Origin: Acidobacteriota bacterium
GTDB taxonomy: Bacteria > Acidobacteriota > Blastocatellia > Pyrinomonadales > Pyrinomonadaceae
Direction: 5' to 3'
DNA: 10,237 nucleotides
Assembly (NCBI GenBank): GCA_019247865.1
Contig: JAFBAJ010000157.1
Coordinates: 1-10,237, forward strand
The stretch's first letter is position 1. The number at the start of each line of letters is the position of its first letter. Both the position numbers and the translations under genes were made by a program. Shown here piece by piece: positions 1-5,860 of this stretch. A model generated the notes under the pieces. That model was given only the letters and a program-made list of their open reading frames with translations. It did not search any database and was not told the DNA's origin.

Positions 1-563
1 TCGCCGCGCGCGATGGTCTCGCCAGCCTTGAGGGCCTGCAGGTCTGTGTCGGAAACTTTATAGACGTTGCCGCTGGCGACCTCGACGGTGGCGCGCACGC
101 TGTTGCCGAAGGGCAGGTAACGCTGCACGAGCGGCCACGCGAGCAGCGCCAGGCCCGCGATGAAGGTCGCGGCGATGGCCCACTTCCAGACGGGCGCGAC
201 GGGCGAGCCGTGGCGCACGACGCCGGTTCCGGCGGGAGCGGCGGCAACTTTGCCCTCGCGCGCCAGCTTGAGAGCCCTGCGGCAGGGGATGCACTCGTGC
301 GTGTGATCTTTCAGGAGCAGCGCGCGAGCCTGCGGCAACTCACCCCGCACGTACGCGGGCATCAACGATTGAAAATCGGAGCAGCCGTGTATGTGCTCGA
401 CGCTGGCGGCAGCGGCCTCGACCGGCGCGTTCGCGCTCGCGGCCGAGAGGCGCGCCCAGACGCGGCTCGCGGCCTCGTCAACCTGCGCGGCATCGATCTG
501 CTCCGCGCGAATCTCGCCCAGGGTCTGGTCCAAAATCTCGTCTGTGTCTTGATTACGCTTCAT
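1..563 (-). CDS. Anti-sigma factor, zinc-finger plus FecR-like domain (3' end outside window)
   Basis: Partial gene: the ATG at 563-561 opens a frame with no stop through position 1, giving 187 residues; the C-terminus lies beyond the left edge. Residues 61-94 look like a zinc-binding anti-sigma (zf-HC2/ZAS) module: C61, then H87-x3-C91-x2-C94. A single hydrophobic span follows at about 125-145, and residues 156-187 resemble the start of a FecR-type domain ([15 protein letters not shown]...LKAGE). Known for such families: the cytoplasmic N-terminal module holds the partner ECF sigma factor at the membrane and the extracytoplasmic domain senses a signal. The start overlaps the last 11 bases of the upstream sigma gene, so translation is probably coupled and the two are very likely partners. 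The signal sensed is unknown. Confidence 0.85.
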   Translation of the reverse strand, partial: MKRNQDTDEILDQTLGEIRAEQIDAAQVDEAASRVWARLSAASANAPVEAAAASVEHIHGCSDFQSLMPAYVRGELPQARALLLKDHTHECIPCRRALKLAREGKVAAAPAGTGVVRHGSPVAPVWKWAIAATFIAGLALLAWPLVQRYLPFGNSVRATVEVASGNVYKVSDTDLQALKAGETIARG

Positions 564-1146
564 GATGTTTCTCCAGGTACTCGCCAATCTCTTTTCTGAG
601 GCGCGTCCGGCTGCGGTGCAGCATGACGCCGACGACCATCTGCGAGGTGCCGAGCATCTCGGCGATCTCGCGGTTGCCGTAGCCTTCGTAATATCTGAGG
701 ACAAACATTTCGGCGGCCTTCGCGCCGAGCTTGCCGATTGCCGTCTGAATCAGCCGGCGCAGCTCGCTGTCCTGATGCGCGTCCTCCGGGTTCAGGAAAG
801 AGCTCGCCAGTTGCTCCGACGCGACCTCGTCAATCGCCACCGACTTCGAGCGCGTGCGGCTGCGCATCACGTCGAGCGAGGCGTTGATGGCCGCGCGCAG
901 CAGATAACCCTGCGGGTTCGGCTTCAGATCAAAGCCCTCCTCGCGCCGGACGAGGCGCAGGAAGACCGTCTGCAACACGTCCTCTGCATCCACCGGGCTG
1001 CCGGTGATGCGGTAGGCCGTCCGGTAAATCTGGTCGTAGTGCTCGCGGAACAGAACCTCAAGTTCGTCCGGCGGCGGCTCAGGGAGCGGTTTCAAATGTT
1101 TCACGGCTGCTTGCACGTCTCTCTCCTTTAGGTCGTCTCCACTCAT
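553..1146 (-). CDS. ECF-type RNA polymerase sigma factor
   Basis: A 197-aa sigma-70 family protein of the extracytoplasmic function class. Region 2 spans about residues 29-97 ([19 protein letters not shown], then [13 protein letters not shown], the usual core-binding and -10 recognition block). A linker follows, then region 4 at about 128-185 with the helix-turn-helix [14 protein letters not shown] and the arginine-rich [13 protein letters not shown] recognition helix. Length is typical for the group. The ATG at 1146-1144 has a good Shine-Dalgarno, GAGGAG, six bases upstream. The N-terminus (1-28) is a Pro/charged extension. The stop lies inside the next gene, a zinc-finger anti-sigma factor, a classic sigma/anti-sigma operon. 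Which promoters it reads cannot be told; I found no convincing ECF-type (GGAAC...GTC) promoter upstream. Confidence 0.95.
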   Translation of the reverse strand: MSGDDLKERDVQAAVKHLKPLPEPPPDELEVLFREHYDQIYRTAYRITGSPVDAEDVLQTVFLRLVRREEGFDLKPNPQGYLLRAAINASLDVMRSRTRSKSVAIDEVASEQLASSFLNPEDAHQDSELRRLIQTAIGKLGAKAAEMFVLRYYEGYGNREIAEMLGTSQMVVGVMLHRSRTRLRKEIGEYLEKHHEA

Positions 1147-1199
1147 AAAACGCTCCTCTGGAAGGGTTATTAACAGGCGGCCGGAAAAATTCTGACGGG

Positions 1200-1205
1200 A
1201 TTATA
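1200..1205 (-). promoter_or_regulatory. Possible -10 element for the sigma factor operon
   Basis: On the minus strand this reads TATAAT, a perfect housekeeping -10 hexamer about 54 bases upstream of the sigma factor ATG. The position 17 bases further upstream (GCCGAA) is a poor -35. The hexamer overlaps one end of an imperfect inverted repeat (1203-1232), so a regulator binding there would cover the promoter. Weak to moderate support. Confidence 0.4.
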
Positions 1206-1232
1206 AGCGAAAAGCGCCCCTTTTCGGCTTAT
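1203..1232. repeat. Imperfect inverted repeat upstream of the sigma gene (operator or hairpin)
   Basis: Left arm TAAGCGAAAAG (1204-1214) and right arm CTTTTCGGCTTA (1220-1231) pair except for one extra base in the right arm, around a five-base loop CGCCC; the flanking A/T at 1203/1232 also pair. It is unrelated to the CGCAAAGR repeats nearby. It could be an operator for autoregulation of the sigma operon or a transcript hairpin. No U-tract follows on either strand, so a simple terminator is less likely. Confidence 0.5.
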
Positions 1233-1332
1233 CAGGGCGCAGAAAGATGTATTGGAGCGCCGGATTTATGAGATCGGCGGCAGTTCCGAGAACCTAGCCA
1301 GCACTGTTGAGAAGCTAAACCGTTGCGCTTAG

Positions 1333-1432
1333 TCACTCGCGCAAAGGCGCAAAGACGCAAAGAAAACAGTTTGTCTTCCTTTGCGTCTTTGCGCCTTGGC
1401 GTGAGATTGTTTTTTGAAACTGACCCACTACC
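1333..1432. repeat. CGCAAAGR palindromic repeat, copy 1, with one composite-element tail
   Basis: Left arm 1340-1362 is three tandem 8-mers (CGCAAAGG, CGCAAAGA, CGCAAAG). Right arm 1379-1401 is its reverse complement with one mismatch (CTTGGCG for CTTTGCG). The loop is about 16 bases. The right side continues into TTGTTTTTTGAAACTG then ACCCACTACCGG (to 1432), which matches the reverse complement of the left tail of the composite repeat at 7782-7808 apart from two one-base indels. The matching tail is missing on the left here. It lies between the 3' end of bcp and the sigma promoter region; together with the inverted repeat at 1203-1232 it accounts for most of the 296-base gap. No U-tract makes it a standard terminator. 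Confidence 0.9.
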
Positions 1433-1442
1433 GGCTGCTCGC

Positions 1443-1901
1443 TTAACCGGCGAAAGCCTGCATCACCTCGTCGCTGTGCTGCTCGACGTTGACCTTGTCG
1501 AAGATCTTGACGAGCTTTCCCTCTTCGTCTATGAGGAAGGTCTTGCGCGCGACGCCCATGTAGGTCTTGTCGCCCCAGCGCTGCTCGCCGTAGACGCCGT
1601 AAGCGTCCGAGAGCGTGTGATCCGTGTCGGCCAGCAGCGTGAACGGCAGGTTGTATTTCTCCGCGAAAGCCTGATGCGAGGACTCGTCGTCGAGCGAGAC
1701 GCCGAGCACCTTGATCCCCTGCGCCTCATACTCGGAGTGCGCGTCGCGGAACGAGCAGGCCTCCTTCGTGCAGCCCGGCGTGTCGTCCTTAGGATAAAAA
1801 TAGAGCACCACCCGCTGGCCGCGAAAGTCCGAGAGCTTAACTTCATTGCCGCTCGCATCACGCGTCGTGAAATCCGGCGCGGCATCGCCTTCTTTAAGCA
1901 T
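1443..1901 (-). CDS. bcp: Thioredoxin-dependent thiol peroxidase (Bcp/PrxQ peroxiredoxin)
   Basis: A 152-aa cytoplasmic peroxiredoxin that reduces hydrogen peroxide and organic hydroperoxides using thioredoxin. The protein opens with the typical LKEGDAAPDFTTRD and carries the active-site block FYPKDDTPGCTKEACSF. C44 is the peroxidatic cysteine (PGCT, with T41 and P37 in the active-site loop) and C49 the resolving cysteine, with the five-residue spacing of the atypical two-Cys Bcp class. The C-terminal half (KTYMGVARKTFLIDEEGKL) fits the family, and length matches. The ATG at 1901 is preceded by GGGAGA about eight bases upstream. It is divergent from the small DUF5522-like gene, with an 84-base gap between the preferred starts that contains a short palindrome. 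Confidence 0.95.
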   Translation of the reverse strand: MLKEGDAAPDFTTRDASGNEVKLSDFRGQRVVLYFYPKDDTPGCTKEACSFRDAHSEYEAQGIKVLGVSLDDESSHQAFAEKYNLPFTLLADTDHTLSDAYGVYGEQRWGDKTYMGVARKTFLIDEEGKLVKIFDKVNVEQHSDEVMQAFAG

Positions 1902-1938
1902 CGCTGTTCTCTCCCTGGTTGTTGATGAAATTGTGCCG

Positions 1939-1955
1939 CACAGTCTAACACTGTG
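1939..1955. promoter_or_regulatory. Short palindrome between divergent bcp and the DUF5522-like gene
   Basis: CACAGT-CTAAC-ACTGTG is a perfect inverted repeat with six-base arms and a five-base spacer, centred in the only gap from which both divergent genes could be transcribed. The size fits a dimeric regulator site. No regulator is known; six-base arms can arise by chance in a window this long. Confidence 0.3.
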
Positions 1956-1985
1956 GAGGTGTCATCTGCTACATTGAAGGCACGG

Positions 1986-2159
1986 ATGAAGCAGGAAGCG
2001 GACACAGAGCAGCGCAAGGAGCAGGCGCTCGTAGAGGGCCTGGATTACTACCTCGAAGACGGCCTCATGGTCTTCACCGCACACTACCTCAAGCGTCGCG
2101 GCTACTGCTGCGCGAACGGCTGCCGTCACTGTCCTTATCAAGAAGAAACGAAAAAATAA
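1986..2159 (+). CDS. Small Cys-rich DUF5522-like protein
   Basis: Function unknown. From the ATG at 1986 the product is 57 aa; a GTG at 1953 would give 68 aa. I prefer 1986 because GAAGG sits five bases upstream and because the extra N-terminal residues show no family feature. The conserved block is LVEGLDYYLEDGLMVFTAHY followed by LKRRGYCCANGCRHCPY, which I recognise as the DUF5522 pattern. Four cysteines (CC-x3-C-x2-C) end in a CPY motif, suggesting a metal or redox site; that is inference. It is divergent from bcp, so shared redox-linked control is conceivable but not shown. The stop is followed directly by a large inverted repeat. Confidence 0.8.
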   Translation: MKQEADTEQRKEQALVEGLDYYLEDGLMVFTAHYLKRRGYCCANGCRHCPYQEETKK

Positions 2160-2160
2160 T

Positions 2161-2234
2161 TTTCACGCAAAGGCGCAAAGACGCAAAGAAGAGCTTGAAT
2201 GCTTTCCTTTGCGTCTTTGCGCCTTTGCGTGAAA
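2161..2234. repeat. CGCAAAGR palindromic repeat, copy 2 (perfect 28-base arms)
   Basis: Left arm 2161-2188 and right arm 2207-2234 are exact reverse complements over 28 bases, each containing three tandem CGCAAAGR 8-mers and a TTTCA/TGAAA end. The loop (2189-2206) is 18 bases and has a weak inner stem, AGC/GCT. The element fills the space between two convergent genes and begins two bases after the stop of the plus-strand gene. It could act as a two-way transcription block, although the usual U-tract is absent. This is the best preserved copy and a good reference for the family. Confidence 0.95.
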
Positions 2235-2246
2235 TGTTTTCTGTCT

Positions 2247-2717
2247 TTACTGCTGGTCCTGCTGCGTCTCGCGGCGACCACGGCGGGTGCGCATCTCGTC
2301 GCGGCGCGTTTTCCACCTGGTCTCCAGCTCCTGATACTGCGTGCGCTGTTCGGGAGTGAGGATGGCGAAGAGGTCGGTCTGCATGAGCTTTCGCGCTTCG
2401 TCGATCTGCCCGCGGAGGGTTTGAGCCTGTGCGCGCTGGTCGTCGGAGAGTGTGCCCTGCTCTTTCTGCCGGTGCAGGTCGGTCAGCGCCTGACGCTGCG
2501 CCTCGATGTTGGTCTGAAATTTTTCGACGACGGCGCGTGCCTGTTGCTCCTGCGCGTCGGTCAGGTTCAGTTGCTGGATGATGCGCCAGAGGGGGACGCG
2601 GTCGTGATGGCGTTCGCCCTTGCCCTGGCCTTCGACTTGTGCGTACGCGGCGATGCCGCACGCTGCGATGAGGCCGAGCGACAGGACGAGCCCCGTGATT
2701 ATTCTTCTGAAAGACAT
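2247..2717 (-). CDS. Periplasmic Spy/CpxP-like (LTXXQ motif) protein
   Basis: A 156-aa exported helical protein. Residues 1-26 form a signal peptide (RR at 4-5, hydrophobic 6-19). AYA|Q at 24-27 fits signal peptidase I, but IAAC at 17-20 also fits a lipobox, so a lipoprotein anchored at C20 is possible. The mature part is Gln/Arg/Glu-rich and helical, with the two family signatures LNLTDAQ (50-56) and LTPEQRTQY (120-128). Known relatives such as Spy and CpxP are envelope-stress chaperones or sensor accessories; many LTXXQ proteins are uncharacterised. AAGGAG lies seven bases before the ATG at 2717. A TTGACA is present on the minus strand at 2776-2771, but no -10 lies at normal spacing. It is divergent from dxs and convergent with the DUF5522-like gene. 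Confidence 0.85.
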   Translation of the reverse strand: MSFRRIITGLVLSLGLIAACGIAAYAQVEGQGKGERHHDRVPLWRIIQQLNLTDAQEQQARAVVEKFQTNIEAQRQALTDLHRQKEQGTLSDDQRAQAQTLRGQIDEARKLMQTDLFAILTPEQRTQYQELETRWKTRRDEMRTRRGRRETQQDQQ

Positions 2718-2814
2718 GATGCTGCTCCTTTTGATATTTGAAAGTATGGCGCATTCATAATCGAATGGCTTGTCAAACCTTTGGACGCAGACAGGTGCCG
2801 GTTGGTCTGAAAAA

Positions 2815-2900
2815 AGCAGAAGCCAGAAGTCAGAAGTCAGGAGCCAGAAGAAGGGCGCGGCTTTATTCCGGCTCCTGACTTCCGGCTCCCGACTTCTGCT
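2815..2900. repeat. Inverted repeat of the CAGAAGTCAGGAG class
   Basis: Left arm 2815-2849 and right arm 2866-2900 are 35 bases each and match as reverse complements at 29 of 35 positions, around a 16-base centre. The arms are made of short imperfect tandem units (CAGAAGT, CAGGAGC). This is a different family from the CGCAAAGR repeats. All six mismatches are transitions, and five of them would be G-U wobble pairs in a minus-strand transcript. It sits between the divergent Spy-like gene and dxs, ending about 30 bases before the dxs -10 element. Confidence 0.9.
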
Positions 2901-2930
2901 CTTTGAATAGCCAAACCCGGCCGGTCGCGT

Positions 2931-2936
2931 TACAAT
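2931..2936 (+). promoter_or_regulatory. Candidate -10 element of dxs, implying a leaderless or near-leaderless mRNA
   Basis: TACAAT matches the -10 consensus at five of six positions. The dxs ATG begins at 2946, nine bases after the hexamer ends, so transcription would begin at about the start codon. No Shine-Dalgarno is seen before the ATG, which agrees with a leaderless start. The -35 region is weak: a TTGAAT occurs at 22-base spacing, too far for the standard arrangement. Confidence 0.45.
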
Positions 2937-2945
2937 ACGCGGCTG

Positions 2946-4865
2946 ATGAGACTCTTACAGGACATCAACTCGCCCGCAGACCTGCGCCGGTTGCCCATCG
3001 AGCAGTTGCCCGAGGTGGCCGCAGAAATCAGACAGTACATTCTGGAAACGATGTCGCGTATCGGCGGCCACACGGGAGCGTCGCTGGGCGCGGTGGAGCT
3101 GGCGGTCGCGCTGCACTACGCCTTCGAGACGCCGCAGGACAGGCTCGTCTGGGACGTGGGGCATCAGGCCTACGCGCATAAGATTCTGACCGGGCGGCGA
3201 GACCTCTTGCCGACCATCAAGCAGTACGGCGGCCTGAGCGGCTTTCTCAAACGCGACGAGTCGGAGTACGACACGTTCGGCGCGGGGCACGCTTCGACTT
3301 CGATCTCGGCCGCGCTGGGGATGGCGATTGCGCGCGACCGCAAAGGCGAGAAGCATCACGTCTGCGCCATCATCGGCGACGCCAGCTTGCCGGGCGGGAT
3401 GGCGATGGAAGCCATCAATCAGGCCGGACACCTGAAGACGCGTCTGATCGTGCTCCTCAACGACAACGAGATGTCCATCGCGCCCGCGGTCGGCGCGCTG
3501 ACGGGCTATCTCAATCGCATCCGCGAGGCGCATGGCTATCATCGCTTCAAGGATGAAGTGGGCGAAACGCTGCTCTCGATTCCGGGACTCGGCGAGCGGC
3601 TGCATCACGCTGCGAAGACGGTCAAGGACGCCCTGGCGGCGGCAGTCCTGCCTGGAGCGCTGGTCAACGAGCTGGGCTTTAAGTACATCGGCTATGTGGA
3701 CGGGCACAACCCGCGCGCGCTGGTCGCGGCCTTGCGCGAGGCGCAGCAGATCAAGGACAGCCCGGTCATCGTCCACGCGCTGACGGTCAAGGGCAAAGGC
3801 TTTCCTTCGTCCGAGAAGAACTACTATGCCTGGCACGCGACCGGCGCGTTCGACCTCAAGACGGGCGAGCCGATCAAGTCCGTCGCCAAAGCTCCGCAGT
3901 ACACGGCCGTCTTCGGCGACACGCTGTGCGAGCTGATGGAGAAGGATGAAAAGATCGTGGCGCTGACGGCGGCGATGCCGGACGGCACAGGCATCGATCG
4001 CGCGCTGGTCAGGTTTCCGAAGCGCACGTTCGATGTCGGCATCGCAGAGCAGCACGCCGTGACCTTCTGCGCCGGGATGGCGTGCGAAGGGCTCAAGCCG
4101 GTCGCGGCCATCTACTCGACCTTCCTTCAGCGCGGCTTCGATCAGGTCATACACGATGTCTGCATCCAGAACCTGAACGTGACGCTCGCGCTCGACCGCG
4201 GCGGCATCGCCGGGCCGGACGGGCCGACGCATCACGGCCTGCTCGACATCGCTTACCTGCGCGCGCAACCGAACATCATCCTGATGTCGCCTAAGGACGA
4301 AGCGGAGCTGCGCGATATGCTCCTGACGGCCATCGAGTATGAAGGCCCTGCGGCCCTGCGTTACCCGCGCGGCAACGGCGTGGGCGTGGACATCTCCGCT
4401 GCGCCTAAGAAGCTCGAAATCGGCAAGGGCGAAATCCTGCGCGACGGCGGCGAGGTCGCCATCGTCGCTTACGGCTCGATGGTCTATCCGTCTCTGCAGG
4501 CCGCAGAGAATCTGGCGAAGGACGGGATCGAGACTTCGGTCGTCAACGCGCGCTTCGTGAAGCCGCTCGACGCGGGACTCCTGCTCGCCCTGGCGCGCAC
4601 GAAACGGCTCATCGTGACGGTCGAAGAAGCTTATCTGGCGGGCGGCTTCGGCTCCGCCGTGATGGAGCTGCTGGAAGAGAACGGCCTGCAGGACAAAGTG
4701 CGCGTCGTGCGGATGGGCATCCCGGATCGTCTCGTCACGCACGGCGAGGCCAAGCTGCTGCTGGCGAAATACGGCCTCGACGCAGACGGCATCTACACGC
4801 GTGTCAAAGAGAGCGTCGAAGTGCTGGAAGATCGCCGCTCGTCCCGCGAGAAGATCAGAAGTTAA
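2946..4865 (+). CDS. dxs: 1-deoxy-D-xylulose-5-phosphate synthase
   Basis: A 639-aa thiamine diphosphate enzyme that joins pyruvate and glyceraldehyde 3-phosphate to form DXP, the first step of the MEP isoprenoid pathway and a source for thiamine and pyridoxal synthesis. Length is typical. Visible landmarks: H42 in GGHTGAS, WDVGHQAYAHKILTGRR (H73), GAGHAS at 113-118, the ThDP/Mg motif starting GDAS (144-147) and ending LNDNEMSI (N172, N174), YIGYVDGHN (H254), FDVGIAEQHAV with catalytic E368, DRGGIAGPDGPTHHG (H429, H430), and RYPRGNG (R475). The third residue of the usual GDG motif is Ala here. The C-terminal transketolase domain (about 500-620) is complete. No Shine-Dalgarno is seen, and the -10 element lies almost against the ATG. 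It is separated from the next gene by 188 bases with no clear terminator. Confidence 0.97.
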   Translation: MRLLQDINSPADLRRLPIEQLPEVAAEIRQYILETMSRIGGHTGASLGAVELAVALHYAFETPQDRLVWDVGHQAYAHKILTGRRDLLPTIKQYGGLSGFLKRDESEYDTFGAGHASTSISAALGMAIARDRKGEKHHVCAIIGDASLPGGMAMEAINQAGHLKTRLIVLLNDNEMSIAPAVGALTGYLNRIREAHGYHRFKDEVGETLLSIPGLGERLHHAAKTVKDALAAAVLPGALVNELGFKYIGYVDGHNPRALVAALREAQQIKDSPVIVHALTVKGKGFPSSEKNYYAWHATGAFDLKTGEPIKSVAKAPQYTAVFGDTLCELMEKDEKIVALTAAMPDGTGIDRALVRFPKRTFDVGIAEQHAVTFCAGMACEGLKPVAAIYSTFLQRGFDQVIHDVCIQNLNVTLALDRGGIAGPDGPTHHGLLDIAYLRAQPNIILMSPKDEAELRDMLLTAIEYEGPAALRYPRGNGVGVDISAAPKKLEIGKGEILRDGGEVAIVAYGSMVYPSLQAAENLAKDGIETSVVNARFVKPLDAGLLLALARTKRLIVTVEEAYLAGGFGSAVMELLEENGLQDKVRVVRMGIPDRLVTHGEAKLLLAKYGLDADGIYTRVKESVEVLEDRRSSREKIRS

Positions 4866-5024
4866 CTCCTCGACCTGTCTTCTTATATTTGAGTTGCGAC
4901 GGCGCTCCCGCGCGACTCTCTGCGCATCAAAGGGCTTGTCGGGCGCTTTTGGAAGACCCCTGCCGACAGCGTCTCCGTCAAGCTTGAAAACCTCAAATGC
5001 TCGCCCGCCGCTCCTCTTTTTTGA

Positions 5025-5030
5025 TATGAT
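5025..5030 (+). promoter_or_regulatory. Possible -10 element upstream of the membrane protein gene
   Basis: TATGAT, five of six matches to the -10 consensus, lies 23 bases before the ATG at 5054. No acceptable -35 is seen at 16-18 bases upstream. The rest of the 188-base space after dxs (4866-5053) shows no gene, repeat or clear hairpin. Confidence 0.3.
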
Positions 5031-5053
5031 GCCTGAGGCCGGGCTGGCTTGAA

Positions 5054-5767
5054 ATGGACATGGAAGAAAGACGAAAAATAGTTATTTCCACCGACTTTGA
5101 CCCGGAAGAGACGCTGTCGCGGCAATATTTTGATACGGAAGCGACGCTCACGGCGCGCCCCGTCGTGCCCCTCTCGGACGCAGAGGCGGCGGCTTCGTCG
5201 TCAGCAGTTTCAGCCGCTCTTCCGGCTTCAGCCGCCACGGCAGTCTTGCCCAAACAGCAGAGCGGGCGGCGCTGGGTCGTGCCGGCGGTCATCGCTGCGG
5301 CGCTCGTCGTCGGCCTCGTCGCCGGAGTCGGGGTCATCGCTTACCAGCGCAGCCGCCAGCCGCAGACCGCGCAGGCAGGGGAAACGCCGCAGGCCGTGAG
5401 CCCCATCGCAGAGAAGACGCGCTCCGTCCTGCCCTGGACGCACACGCCCGACGAGGTCATCCCGGAAGAGGACGCGACGGTGCCTGTGCCGGACGAGAAC
5501 GCGACGGCGACGACGGCACAGCCGAGACAGGACAACACTCCGCATCCGAACGAGGCGCGTGATGAGAAGCGGCGCGAGCAGGCGGAGGCCGCGCGCGAAG
5601 ACAGACGCGCACAGCTCGAACAGGAGCGCGAAGAGCGCAAGCAGGACAGGCCGCGCAAGCGCGACCGCGACGGCCGCAACAACGAAGACCTGCCGCAAGA
5701 CCCGCTCATTCGCCGCACGCAGGACGAACTGCATCGCGTCCGCGAGATCTTCGAAGGCACACCGTAA
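5054..5767 (+). CDS. Unrecognised single-span membrane protein with charged tail
   Basis: I do not recognise this 237-aa protein. Residues 1-40 are acidic/polar (RRKIVISTDFDPEETLSRQY), 41-66 are Ala/Ser-rich low complexity, and 74-97 form one strong transmembrane helix preceded by GRRW. Residues 98-165 are Pro/Thr-rich and probably extended. Residues 167-208 are extremely rich in Arg, Glu, Lys, Asp and Gln, predicting a long charged helix or coiled coil. The short C-terminus PLIRRTQDELHRVREIFEGTP looks helical. By the positive-inside rule the topology is ambiguous: both flanks carry Arg. A second ATG at 5060 is an alternative start, and neither has a clear Shine-Dalgarno. Codon usage is like the neighbours, so recent transfer is not suggested. 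Position between dxs and tlyA gives no functional clue. Confidence 0.75.
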   Translation: MDMEERRKIVISTDFDPEETLSRQYFDTEATLTARPVVPLSDAEAAASSSAVSAALPASAATAVLPKQQSGRRWVVPAVIAAALVVGLVAGVGVIAYQRSRQPQTAQAGETPQAVSPIAEKTRSVLPWTHTPDEVIPEEDATVPVPDENATATTAQPRQDNTPHPNEARDEKRREQAEAAREDRRAQLEQEREERKQDRPRKRDRDGRNNEDLPQDPLIRRTQDELHRVREIFEGTP

Positions 5768-5781
5768 TACCAAAAACAGGC

Positions 5782-5844
5782 TTCACGCAAAGGCGCTAAG
5801 ACGCAAAGAAAAGCTTGATAGTTTTCTTTGCGCCTTTGCGTGAG
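5782..5844. repeat. CGCAAAGR palindromic repeat, copy 3 (right arm one 8-mer short)
   Basis: The left arm, TTCACGCAAAGGCG then CTAAGACGCAAAG from 5782, has three 8-mer units, one carrying an A-to-T change. The right arm CTTTGCGCCTTTGCGTGA (5826-5843) has only two. The arms therefore pair with an 8-base bulge, and the apex AAAAGCTTGATAGTTTT can also pair (AAAA/TTTT). It lies 14 bases after the stop of the membrane protein gene and ends 16 bases before the tlyA ATG. Confidence 0.9.
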
Positions 5845-5860
5845 ATGCTTTCGTTGATTG

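Noticed and set aside
210..599. Plus-strand open frame over the anti-sigma and sigma gene ends
   Set aside because: The minus-strand frames show a zinc-finger motif, a membrane helix and sigma domains; the plus-strand translation shows nothing coherent.
1323..1925. Plus-strand open frame opposite bcp, beginning in the repeat
   Set aside because: It is the complement of a clear peroxiredoxin, and its N-terminus is translated repeat sequence.
1953..1985. GTG at 1953 as start of the DUF5522-like gene
   Set aside because: It overlaps a palindrome and has no ribosome site, whereas ATG at 1986 has GAAGG five bases upstream. The longer form cannot be excluded.
2161..2234. Palindromes annotated as standard intrinsic terminators
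   Set aside because: No run of T follows the stem on either strand in any copy. They may still hinder transcription, so they are listed as repeats.
2718..2945. Riboswitch (for example thiamine pyrophosphate) upstream of dxs
   Set aside because: No conserved riboswitch core such as CTGAGA is seen. The only structure is the CAGAAGTCAGGAG-type repeat, and the likely transcript start lies at the ATG.
2955..4742. Very long open frame antisense to dxs (595 codons, minus strand)
   Set aside because: A complete, motif-rich dxs occupies the other strand. Long antisense frames are common in GC-rich genes, and the translation is Arg/Asp/Ala/His-rich with no domain.
4866..5053. Possible hairpin TGTCGG...CCGACA after dxs as a terminator
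   Set aside because: The six-base stem has a loop longer than 20 bases and no following T-run; probably chance.
5858..5860. TTG as the tlyA start
   Set aside because: The adjacent ATG at 5861 gives the expected N-terminus (MKRERIDKLL), and nothing favours the TTG.
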